From contig NZ_OY759856.1 of the NCBI RefSeq assembly GCF_963662805.1, forward strand, positions 62,001-126,000: a stretch of DNA of 64,000 bases, given 5' to 3'. Shown here one piece after another: positions 1 through 7,589 of the stretch (position 1 is the stretch's first letter; every line of letters starts with the position of its first letter). Both the position numbers and the translations under genes were made by a program. The stretch comes from an uncultured Cohaesibacter sp. Lineage in GTDB: Bacteria; Pseudomonadota; Alphaproteobacteria; Rhizobiales; Cohaesibacteraceae. The notes beneath the pieces are model-generated. The model saw only the letters and a list, made by a program, of their open reading frames with translations, was not told the DNA's origin and made no database searches.

Positions 1-438
1 GTCGCCTTCATCGGCTCTTGGTTTGATCCGCCGAAAGCCAAGGAAACTGCATTCGCCCAGATCGAGGCAGGCGCTGACCTTCTTTATGCAGAGCGCTTTG
101 GTGTGTCCGATGCGGCCAAGGAAAAAGGCCTGCTGGCCGTCGGCAACGTCATCGACACCCAGTCCGACTATCCCGAAACCGTGGTCGCATCTGCCCTGTG
201 GCACTTCGAGCCAACCCTTGACCACGCCATCGCCCAGCTTCAGGCAGGCAGCTTCAGCGCTGAAGATTACGGCCTCTTCTCCTTCATGAAAGAAGGCGGC
301 TGCTCGCTCGCTCCGCTCGGCACATTCGAAGGCAAGGTTCCCGAAGAAGCTCTGGCTCTGGTCGCCGAGAAAGAAGCCGCCATCAAGGACGGCTCCTTAA
401 CCGTTGAAATCAACGACAGCGAACCGAAGTCCAGCTAA
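1..438 (+). CDS. BMP family ABC transporter substrate-binding protein, C-terminal part
   Basis: The reading frame is open from the first base of the window, so the N-terminus (signal peptide and most of the first lobe) lies outside. About 145 residues remain. They match the end of a BMP/PnrA-type (basic membrane protein, purine nucleoside-binding) periplasmic protein: GSWFDPPKAKETAFAQ, then GADLLYAERFGVSDAAKEKG and the turn SDYPETVVASALWHFEP, which is typical of the conserved hinge region of this family. The stop overlaps the ATG of the next gene (TAATG), and the ATPase and two permeases follow immediately, so this is the binding component of the same importer. The downstream cytosine-deaminase-type enzyme suggests a nucleobase or nucleoside ligand; that part is inference. 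Confidence 0.85.
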   Translation, partial: VAFIGSWFDPPKAKETAFAQIEAGADLLYAERFGVSDAAKEKGLLAVGNVIDTQSDYPETVVASALWHFEPTLDHAIAQLQAGSFSAEDYGLFSFMKEGGCSLAPLGTFEGKVPEEALALVAEKEAAIKDGSLTVEINDSEPKSS

Positions 439-1994
439 TGGCTGACAAGGCTGCGAGAGAGGCGGAGACTGTTCTCCGCCTTTCCGGCATCACCAAGCGT
501 TTTGGCCCGCTCGTGGCCAATGACGCCATCACGTTCGAGCTGAAGAAGGGCGAGGTCATCGCGCTGCTTGGCGAGAATGGTGCCGGCAAGACCACATTGA
601 TGAACATCCTGTTCGGCCACTATGTCGCCGATGAAGGAACGGTCGAGCTCTTCGGCCAGCCCCTGCCACCGGGAGAGCCCTCAGCCGCCCTTGAGGCAGG
701 CGTTGGCATGGTGCACCAGCATTTTACCCTCACAGACAATCTGTCCGTCCTCGACAACATCGCCCTTGGCACCCAGAGCCTCTGGTCGTGGAAGTTCGAC
801 CGCAAGGCAGCCCGCGAGCGCATCACAAAGCTCTCGCAGGACTTCGGCCTCACAGTTGACCCGAACGCGATGGTCTCAGAGTTGACGGTCGGCGAACGCC
901 AGCGCGTGGAAATTCTCAAGGCGCTCTACCGCGACGCCCGCATTCTGATTCTCGACGAACCCACCGCGGTTCTCACCCCCCTTGAGACCGACGCGCTCTT
1001 CAAGACCTTGAAGATGCTGATCGCTCAGGGCATGTCCGTCATCTTCATCTCGCACAAGCTCCACGAAGTGGTCGAAATCAGTGACCGCGTGCTCGTGCTG
1101 CGCTCCGGCAAACTGACCGGTGAGCGCAAGACCGGCGAGACCGACCGCCACGAACTCGCGGCCCTGATGGTTGGCGAGGAAATCAAGGTTCCCGAAGTCG
1201 AACCCGTCACACCGGGCAAAGCGGTGCTCGAACTGATCAAGGTCTCGACCAGCCGCGAAGGCACTGCGACACCCCTCAGAGATATCGACCTCGTGCTGCG
1301 CGAAGGTGAGATCACCGGTCTTGCCGGGGTCTCCGGCAACGGTCAGGTAGCCCTCGCCGCGCTCCTCTCCGGCATGATCTCGCAAGAGAGCGGCGACATG
1401 CTGCTCAATGGCAGGGAAGTCGGCAGATGGTCCCCCCGTCAGGCCCTGCGCATGGGCGTTGGCCGCATTCCCGAGGATCGCCACGCCATGGGCGCGATTG
1501 GTGACATGTCGGTGATGGAAAACGCCATTTCCGAGAATTACCGCAACAAGCCCTTCTCCAGCGCCGGATGGCTTGACTGGAAGAGCGCAAGACAATCCAC
1601 CGAGCAGGCAATCGTCGACTATGACGTCAAATGCCCCTCTCCCGACGCGCGCATTCGCCTGCTGTCGGGCGGCAACATGCAAAAGCTCATTCTCGCTCGC
1701 GCCCTCGGCGATGACCCCAAACTCATCATCGCCGCCCAGCCGACCCGTGGCCTTGATGTGGGTGCCGTCACCTACGTGCACAATCGCCTCCTCGAAGCCC
1801 GCAAGCGTGGCGCGGCCATCCTGCTGATTTCCGAAGATCTTGACGAAATCCGCACCCTCTCCGACCGCATTGTCGTGATCTCTGAGGGACAGCTGTCGAG
1901 CCCCTCTGCCCGTGGCGAGCGCAGTGTGCAGGAACTCGGCGTGCTGATGGCAGGCCACAAAGACAACACCGCTGGAGCATCCGATGCGGCTTGA
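438..1994 (+). CDS. ABC transporter ATP-binding protein, two nucleotide-binding domains (nucleoside/nucleobase type)
   Basis: A 518-residue protein with two fused ABC ATPase domains, the size and layout of the YufO/NupO and sugar (RbsA-type) families. Domain 1 has a normal Walker A (GENGAGKT, about residues 45-52), the signature LTVGERQR and the Walker B ILILDEPTAVLTP. Domain 2 has a degenerate Walker A (GVSGNGQV, the lysine missing) but keeps LSGGNMQK, so only one site is likely to hydrolyse ATP normally, as is usual in this family. It should energise uptake through the two permeases that follow. The start overlaps the upstream stop, and the 3' end overlaps the next gene by 11 bases, which points to tight translational coupling in one operon with the BMP-type binding protein. 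Confidence 0.93.
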   Translation: MADKAAREAETVLRLSGITKRFGPLVANDAITFELKKGEVIALLGENGAGKTTLMNILFGHYVADEGTVELFGQPLPPGEPSAALEAGVGMVHQHFTLTDNLSVLDNIALGTQSLWSWKFDRKAARERITKLSQDFGLTVDPNAMVSELTVGERQRVEILKALYRDARILILDEPTAVLTPLETDALFKTLKMLIAQGMSVIFISHKLHEVVEISDRVLVLRSGKLTGERKTGETDRHELAALMVGEEIKVPEVEPVTPGKAVLELIKVSTSREGTATPLRDIDLVLREGEITGLAGVSGNGQVALAALLSGMISQESGDMLLNGREVGRWSPRQALRMGVGRIPEDRHAMGAIGDMSVMENAISENYRNKPFSSAGWLDWKSARQSTEQAIVDYDVKCPSPDARIRLLSGGNMQKLILARALGDDPKLIIAAQPTRGLDVGAVTYVHNRLLEARKRGAAILLISEDLDEIRTLSDRIVVISEGQLSSPSARGERSVQELGVLMAGHKDNTAGASDAA

Positions 1995-3033
1995 ACCCAA
2001 AGAGTCCACTTCGCTGGCGACGGCCTTTCTCTATCCCGCAGGGGCCATCGCGGCCACTGTGATCTTTGCCTCCATTCTGGTGCTGCTGGCCGGGGCCTCG
2101 CCCCTGTCGGTCTTTTATCTCGTCATCAAGGGCGCTGTCGGCTCGCAATTCGCCCTGTTCGAGACCCTCACGCGCGCCACACCGCTGATTTTCACCGGCC
2201 TTGCCGTGGCGGTTGCCTTCCGCGCCAAGCTCTGGAACATCGGCGCCGAAGCCCAGCTCTATGTCGGGGCCGTCATCACCGTCATCATGGGCACCGGCGC
2301 CCTGCCATGGCCTTCCTACCTGCTCATCCCATCGATCATGTTTGCCGCCATGATCGGCGGCGCGGTGATGCTGCTCGGACCCGCCTTGCTCAAAACCCGC
2401 TTCGGGGTCGATGAGGTGGTCACCACCCTATTGCTCAACTTCGTCATCCTGCTGTTTGTCTCGATGCTGCTGGAAGGTCCGCTGAAGGACCCGATGGGTC
2501 TCGGCTGGCCTCGCTCCGAGAGCATTGATCCGGAAGGCCGCCTCGGCCGCCTCGTCAAAGGCAAGCGCCTCCATTACGGCTTTGTCATCGCCGTCGCCTC
2601 AGCCGTCATCACATGGGTGATCATGAAAAAGACCACCCTCGGCTACGAGATGCGTGCCGTCGGCCACAATCCCAAAGCCGCCGGTTTTGCAGGCATTCCG
2701 GTCAACCGGGTGCTTGCCAAGACGGCGCTCCTCTCGGGTGGCCTTGCTGCCCTTGCGGGCTTCTCCGAAGTTTCTGGCCTCAAGGGCAACCTGACCCTTG
2801 ATCTCTCGCCCGGATACGGCATGACCGGCGTGGTCGTCGCCATGCTCGCCATGCTGAACCCTCTTGGTGTGCTGCTCTCCGCCCTGTTCGTCGCAGGCAT
2901 CTTCGTCGGTGCCGACGCCATGAGCCGCTCGGCGGGGGTCCCCAGCTACATCGCCGATGTCATGGTCGCCACCGCGCTCCTCACCATGGTCGTCGCCATC
3001 ATGCTCACCCGTTACCGCGTCAGATGGAGATAG
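1984..3033 (+). CDS. ABC transporter permease (BMP/nucleoside importer, YufP-like)
   Basis: 349 residues with about nine hydrophobic segments, in the BPD_transp_2 (branched-chain amino acid/ribose/nucleoside) permease family. Recognisable family features are GLAVAVAFRAKLWNIGAEAQ near residue 75 and the cytoplasmic loop GYEMRAVGHNPKAAGFAGI near residue 220, the site that contacts the ATPase. The start codon lies inside the end of the ATPase gene, preceded by TGGAGC. It works as one half of the membrane channel with the next gene. The substrate cannot be read from the permease; nucleosides or nucleobases are inferred from the binding protein and the downstream deaminase. Confidence 0.92.
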   Translation: MRLEPKESTSLATAFLYPAGAIAATVIFASILVLLAGASPLSVFYLVIKGAVGSQFALFETLTRATPLIFTGLAVAVAFRAKLWNIGAEAQLYVGAVITVIMGTGALPWPSYLLIPSIMFAAMIGGAVMLLGPALLKTRFGVDEVVTTLLLNFVILLFVSMLLEGPLKDPMGLGWPRSESIDPEGRLGRLVKGKRLHYGFVIAVASAVITWVIMKKTTLGYEMRAVGHNPKAAGFAGIPVNRVLAKTALLSGGLAALAGFSEVSGLKGNLTLDLSPGYGMTGVVVAMLAMLNPLGVLLSALFVAGIFVGADAMSRSAGVPSYIADVMVATALLTMVVAIMLTRYRVRWR

Positions 3034-3037
3034 AACC

Positions 3038-3982
3038 ATGATGGAAGCTCTCGACATCCTTCTGACCACCAGTTTCTGGGTCGCCACCATCCGCATCGCC
3101 TCGCCGCTGATCTTCGCCACCATGGGCGAGCTGATCTGCGAACGCGCCGGTGTGCTCAACCTCGGCATCGAAGGCATCATGACTGCCGGAGCCTTTGCCG
3201 GATGGGTCACGGTCTATCTTGGCGGCGATCTCTGGTTCGGCATCACAATCGCCGCATTGACAGGCCTTGCCATTGGTGCTTTGCACGGCTTCCTCACCGT
3301 GCCGCTCGGCCTCTCCCAGCATGTCACCGGCATCGGCATCACCCTGCTGGCGACGTCCCTGACCTACTATGTCTATCGTCTCGTGCTGCCTCAGGTGACA
3401 TCACCGCCGAAGATCGACGCCTTCGAGCCCTATGCCATCCCCGGCCTATCGAAGATCCCGCTTGTTGGCGAGGCGCTGTTCACCCAGACGCCGCTCACCT
3501 ATTTCGCCTTCATTCTGGCAGGCCTCGTGGCCTATGTGCTCTACAAGACGCCGCTCGGTCTCGCCGTACGGGCCGTTGGCGAGAGCCCCGAGTCGGTCGA
3601 GGCACAGGGCATTTCGGTCGTCGCCATGCGCATGGGCGCAGTGATGGTCGGCAGCGCCCTGATGGCCATCGGCGGCGCCTTCCTGACCATGTCGGCCTTC
3701 AACTCCTTCTTCTTCGAGATGGTCAACGGTCGCGGCTGGGTCTGCATCGCGCTGGTGGTTTTCGGCTCCTGGCGCCCCGGCAAGGCTCTGCTCGGCACCA
3801 TCCTCTTTGCAGCGTTCGACGCCTATCAGGTGCGCCTGCAACAACTGACAGGCGGGGTCATCCCCTATCAGGTCTTCCTGATGATGCCCTACCTCTTGTC
3901 CATTCTGGCCCTGATCGTGATGGCCCGCCGGGCCACCTATCCCAAGGCCCTGATGGTTCCCTATCAGAAAGGTGAAAGATGA
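3038..3982 (+). CDS. ABC transporter permease (BMP/nucleoside importer, YufQ-like)
   Basis: Second permease of the importer, 314 residues when started at the ATG at 3038, which lies 5 bases after the upstream stop and has GGAGATAG at a good distance. The frame is open further upstream but that would overlap the first permease. The family marks are GELICERAGVLNLGIEGIM near residue 30 and the loop GLAVRAVGESPESVEAQGI, matching the equivalent loop of the first permease. Such importers use a heterodimer of these two related subunits. The 3' end overlaps the deaminase start by 4 bases (ATGA), tying enzyme production to transport. Confidence 0.92.
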   Translation: MMEALDILLTTSFWVATIRIASPLIFATMGELICERAGVLNLGIEGIMTAGAFAGWVTVYLGGDLWFGITIAALTGLAIGALHGFLTVPLGLSQHVTGIGITLLATSLTYYVYRLVLPQVTSPPKIDAFEPYAIPGLSKIPLVGEALFTQTPLTYFAFILAGLVAYVLYKTPLGLAVRAVGESPESVEAQGISVVAMRMGAVMVGSALMAIGGAFLTMSAFNSFFFEMVNGRGWVCIALVVFGSWRPGKALLGTILFAAFDAYQVRLQQLTGGVIPYQVFLMMPYLLSILALIVMARRATYPKALMVPYQKGER

Positions 3983-5262
3983 GTTTCGATCTGATCGTCA
4001 GGGGCGGTTTTCTTCCCGATGGGCAGAAGGCCGACATCGCCATTGACAACGGACTGATTGCGGCAATCGAGCCGACCATCGAGGCCGACGCCAGAGACAT
4101 CATCGATGCAACAGGCAATCTCGTCGCCCCGCCGCTGGTCGATCCGCATTTTCACATGGACGCCACTCTCTCCTACGGCACCCCCAGCATCAACAAATCC
4201 GGCACCCTGCTCGAAGGCATTTCCCTGTGGGGCGAGCTCAAGCCGATCCAGACCGAGGAAGAGATCGAGGCCCGGGCGCTGACCTATTGCGACTGGGCCG
4301 CCTCGATGGGCCTGCTGGCGATCCGCAGCCATGTCGACACATCCGATGAAGATGGGCTCAAGGGCGTCCGTGCGCTCCTCTCGGTCAAGGACAAGGTCAA
4401 GGACTATATCGACCTGCAGCTCGTCGCCTTCCCACAGGATGGCTTCTACCGCGCCCCGAGCGCCAGAGACTGCACCATCAAGGCACTCGATATGGGCGTT
4501 GACGTCGTTGGCGGCATTCCCCACTTTGAACGCACCATGGAAGACGGCAAGCGCTCTGTCACCGAGCTTTGCGAAATCGCCGCCAAACGCTGCCTGATGG
4601 TCGACATGCATTGCGACGAGAGCGACGACCCGATGTCACGCCACATCGAACAGCTCGCCTATGAGACCCAACGCCTCGGGCTTCAGGGCCGGGTCGCAGG
4701 CTCGCACCTCACCTCCATGCATTCCATGGACAATTACTATGTCTCCAAGCTCCTGCCCCTGATGGCAGAGGCGCAAGTGTCCGCCATTCCCAACCCGCTC
4801 ATCAACATCGTGCTGCAGGGTCGCCACGACACCTACCCGAAACGGCGTGGTCAGACCCGCGTGCCTGAAATGCTGTCCTACGGCATCAGGGTCGGCTTCG
4901 GTCAGGATTGTGTGCTGGATCCGTGGTATTCCCTCGGCACCGCCGACATGCTCGACGTCGCTTTCATGGGCCTGCATGTCGCCCAGATGACCAGCCCCAA
5001 GGACATGCGTCGTTGCTTCGATATGGTGACCAAGGAAAGCGCCGCCATCATGGGGCTTGAGGATTACGGTCTCGCAGTCGGCAAGAAGGCGAGCCTCGTC
5101 ATTCTCGACGCTGGCAACCCGATCGAGGCGATCCGCCTGAGGGCAGACCGGCTCTGCGTCATTGCCAAGGGCAAGATCATCGCACAGCGTCCCAAAGGCG
5201 ACATGGCGCTCAATCTGCCCGGCAGACCGGCAAGCGTCGCCCGTCGTCACACAACGGACTGA
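3979..5262 (+). CDS. codA: cytosine deaminase family amidohydrolase, probable 5-methylcytosine deaminase variant
   Basis: 427 residues of the amidohydrolase superfamily, closest to E. coli CodA. Metal and catalytic residues are all present: HFH (His57, His59), HCDE in MVDMHCDESDD, the His in GSHLTSMHSMDN, and Asp310 in FGQDCVLDPWYSLG; the FPQ substrate-binding element is also there. E. coli CodA has GHDDVFDPW at the last site. Here the second Asp (E. coli Asp314) is Cys311. Loss of that Asp is the feature described for bacterial enzymes that deaminate 5-methylcytosine to thymine, one of them from Rhodobacter. The gene overlaps the permease by 4 bases and closes the ABC importer operon, so its substrate is probably imported. 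Other possibilities are isoguanine or a related ammelide-like ring. Confidence 0.85.
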   Translation: MSFDLIVRGGFLPDGQKADIAIDNGLIAAIEPTIEADARDIIDATGNLVAPPLVDPHFHMDATLSYGTPSINKSGTLLEGISLWGELKPIQTEEEIEARALTYCDWAASMGLLAIRSHVDTSDEDGLKGVRALLSVKDKVKDYIDLQLVAFPQDGFYRAPSARDCTIKALDMGVDVVGGIPHFERTMEDGKRSVTELCEIAAKRCLMVDMHCDESDDPMSRHIEQLAYETQRLGLQGRVAGSHLTSMHSMDNYYVSKLLPLMAEAQVSAIPNPLINIVLQGRHDTYPKRRGQTRVPEMLSYGIRVGFGQDCVLDPWYSLGTADMLDVAFMGLHVAQMTSPKDMRRCFDMVTKESAAIMGLEDYGLAVGKKASLVILDAGNPIEAIRLRADRLCVIAKGKIIAQRPKGDMALNLPGRPASVARRHTTD

Positions 5263-6258
5263 TCACCACAGATAGCGGCCCGACACGCGCACTTTCTCGT
5301 AGAGGGGAAACTTCGGCGGTTCGACAAAGCGAATACGCGCCAGCTGGCTGCGTTCGCGTGGCTTGAAGTTGCTCTGGAATTCCTGCGGCAACATATCCGA
5401 GACGGGCAGGATCGCGTCGATCACCCCTGCCTCGGAGGAACGACCACTGGAGACCATCACCTCCATGCCGACCTCAATGGAAAAGAGATAGCGGCGCGGC
5501 AGATAGGTCAGAACATAGGCCTCGCCCGAATAGATCGACAGCATCGGATCCCCGGACCGGTAGACCGAGCCCGGTGATGGCACCTGAGTACCAATGGCCC
5601 CGTCGACCGGCGCACGGATTTCCCCTTGTGCATAGTGATCCTTGAGATCGATCAGCGCCATCTCCGCTCCGTCACGAGCCGTCTCCAGCGAGGCCATCTG
5701 ATCCGATAGGGTCTCCTGATCCGCAATCAGCTTGGCAAGCTCGGCACTGGCCTCAAAGGACTCCGACAGGATGTCGTGATAGCGCTCATTCGTCAGGTTG
5801 CCGCTGGTCTTGAGCTGTCCAATCGTATCCAGCAATTCACCCGTCTGCTGCTGACGCTGCTTGGCAAGTGGCAGCAGGCGATCCGCGATCTGCATCCTCA
5901 GCCGGAATTCCGCCGAGCGCTGAATGAGATCCGCCTGCCGTGTCGACAGGTCTGCGAGCCGTTCGAGCTGTTCGGGCGACTCGATCCGCAGGATGACATC
6001 GCCTTTCTTGACCATCTGGCCTTCCTTCACAGCAACCTCTTCGATGCGCGAAACATAGCTCGCGGCAATCACGCTCTTGTCGCGCATCACGAGACCGTCG
6101 CCCTTGAGCAGAAACAGATCACCCCAGAAGTAGTTGGCGACAACAACCGCGAAAACAACAAGCAATCCCAGATAGATACGACGACCCACCGAGACACCGG
6201 ACCGCCGGGTCTGATTGGTCAGATTGTCTGTTCGCGGACGTTTCTTGAGATTTCTCAT
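5263..6258 (-). CDS. HlyD/Alg44-like membrane fusion (periplasmic adaptor) protein
   Basis: 331 residues: a basic cytoplasmic tail, one membrane helix (about residues 27-48), a biotinyl-lipoyl-like half-motif VKEGQMVKKGDVILRIESP, a coiled-coil hairpin (about 95-190) and the second lipoyl half GEIRAPVDGAIGTQVPSPGS followed by a beta barrel. This is the HlyD/membrane fusion fold. In polysaccharide systems such as Alg8-Alg44 a protein of this fold partners a membrane glycosyltransferase, and here the upstream gene is exactly such an enzyme. Unlike Alg44 there is no PilZ domain. It is the last gene of a three-gene minus-strand operon; its stop directly abuts the stop of the converging deaminase gene with no intergenic space. 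Confidence 0.85.
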   Translation of the reverse strand: MRNLKKRPRTDNLTNQTRRSGVSVGRRIYLGLLVVFAVVVANYFWGDLFLLKGDGLVMRDKSVIAASYVSRIEEVAVKEGQMVKKGDVILRIESPEQLERLADLSTRQADLIQRSAEFRLRMQIADRLLPLAKQRQQQTGELLDTIGQLKTSGNLTNERYHDILSESFEASAELAKLIADQETLSDQMASLETARDGAEMALIDLKDHYAQGEIRAPVDGAIGTQVPSPGSVYRSGDPMLSIYSGEAYVLTYLPRRYLFSIEVGMEVMVSSGRSSEAGVIDAILPVSDMLPQEFQSNFKPRERSQLARIRFVEPPKFPLYEKVRVSGRYLW

Positions 6259-6323
6259 GTCAAGACTCTCTACTGGATTGGCATTGAAATTCGGTCAGAT
6301 TTCTCTGGGTAGGCATCACGATC

Positions 6324-7589
6324 TCACTCCCTGACATCATGCACCTTGTCCGGCACATAACTGTCCCGGTAGGAGCTGCGAAACACCCACTCCTGCCCAT
6401 AGGCAAGAAGCCGGATCACCCTGAGGAAATTGCCGTAAAACAGGCTGTAGCCCAGAACGAAAGGAATGAGCGCCAGCGAATGGGCTTGTGGGGTGGCAAA
6501 GCCAGCGATCAGAAAGATCAAGAGATCGAGCATCAACAGCCCGCATTGCGCACCGATTAGAACCGGCAACGCCAGATCACCATAGGTTGCAAACAGCCAC
6601 ACCAGATAGAAGGGCAAGGCCAGCGCGGCGAACACGTTGAAGATCAGAAACTCAAGCTCATGCAGCAATTCAACTGGCTGGAAATGGCGGCTGAACGGGT
6701 TCATCAGGTTGACATGCTTGCGATAGCGCAGACGAACCGCATCCCGCTCCCAGCGAAAGCGCTGCTTGATCAGAGCCGTCGCGGTTTGCGGTGGATCGGT
6801 ATAGCAGATCGCATCGGCTCCGAAGGCGATCTTCCAGCCCTTGCGACGAAGCCGTAGGGTGACATCAAGATCCTCACCACCCCCGGCATCTAGCCCGCCA
6901 ACCCCGCGCAAGGCCGAGGTGCGAAAGGCTGCGAACGCTCCCGAAGCGCATGTCACCTGCCCCAGCATCTCCTGCACCCGCTTGCCGAGCGAAATGGAGA
7001 TCAGATATTCGATGGCCTGAAAGGCCGTCCAGAGGCTCTTTTCCTGTGACCGGATCAGAATGTTGCCAGACACGGCCGCGACATCCTCATCGATCAGAGG
7101 CGCGACGATATTCCTCAGAGCATGGCGGTCGAACGAACAATCGCAATCGACATTGACCATCACGTCGCCATCGGCGAGCCGCTCGGCCAGATTGGTCGCA
7201 GCGGACTTGCCAGCTCTCAGTTGCGTACAATGCACCTTCTGCACAATGCCCTCCAGCTGCAAGCGCCGCAGGGTCCGGGCCATATTGTCCGTCGAACCAT
7301 CGCTGATCACGACGATCTCGTCAGGCGGCAAGCTCTGCTCCCACAGACTGCGTGCACAGCGCTCGATAGAGCCCTCTTCATTGTGCCCGGCGATGATCAC
7401 CGACAGCCGCCCCTGCCAGCCGCTCCAGCCTTCCAGATCCTGCCGGTCGCGCACGACAAAGGCCGCCACCAGAAAGGAAAAGGCATAGCGCGGCACCTCA
7501 AATAGCAACACGAACCAATAGAGCGCCAGCAGGCCCGCAAGAGACTGGGAAGACAGAAAATCAATACCGTCCGCAAGGGGCCCTGACAT
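6324..7589 (-). CDS. membrane glycosyltransferase family 2 (processive polysaccharide synthase-like)
   Basis: 421 residues. One N-terminal membrane helix, then a GT2 catalytic domain with the D,D,D,Q/RxxRW set: VISDGSTD, VMVNVDCDCSFD, GGEDLD and QRFRW, and three or four C-terminal membrane helices (about residues 300-395). This is the layout of processive synthases (NodC, hyaluronan, PgaC, Alg8 type), which polymerise and export a glycan through the inner membrane. No PilZ or other c-di-GMP domain is present. Its ATG overlaps the stop of the upstream response regulator by one base, and an HlyD-type adaptor follows, so a regulated exopolysaccharide synthase is the likely role. The sugar product cannot be read from sequence. 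Confidence 0.88.
   Translation of the reverse strand: MSGPLADGIDFLSSQSLAGLLALYWFVLLFEVPRYAFSFLVAAFVVRDRQDLEGWSGWQGRLSVIIAGHNEEGSIERCARSLWEQSLPPDEIVVISDGSTDNMARTLRRLQLEGIVQKVHCTQLRAGKSAATNLAERLADGDVMVNVDCDCSFDRHALRNIVAPLIDEDVAAVSGNILIRSQEKSLWTAFQAIEYLISISLGKRVQEMLGQVTCASGAFAAFRTSALRGVGGLDAGGGEDLDVTLRLRRKGWKIAFGADAICYTDPPQTATALIKQRFRWERDAVRLRYRKHVNLMNPFSRHFQPVELLHELEFLIFNVFAALALPFYLVWLFATYGDLALPVLIGAQCGLLMLDLLIFLIAGFATPQAHSLALIPFVLGYSLFYGNFLRVIRLLAYGQEWVFRSSYRDSYVPDKVHDVRE

Noticed and set aside
876..2009. Long minus-strand open frame of 377 codons
   Set aside because: It lies entirely opposite the double-ATPase gene, has no family similarity and arises from the codon pattern of that gene.
3202..3975. 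Plus-strand open frame of 257 codons overlapping the second permease
   Set aside because: Arg/Pro/His-rich shadow frame within a clear permease gene.
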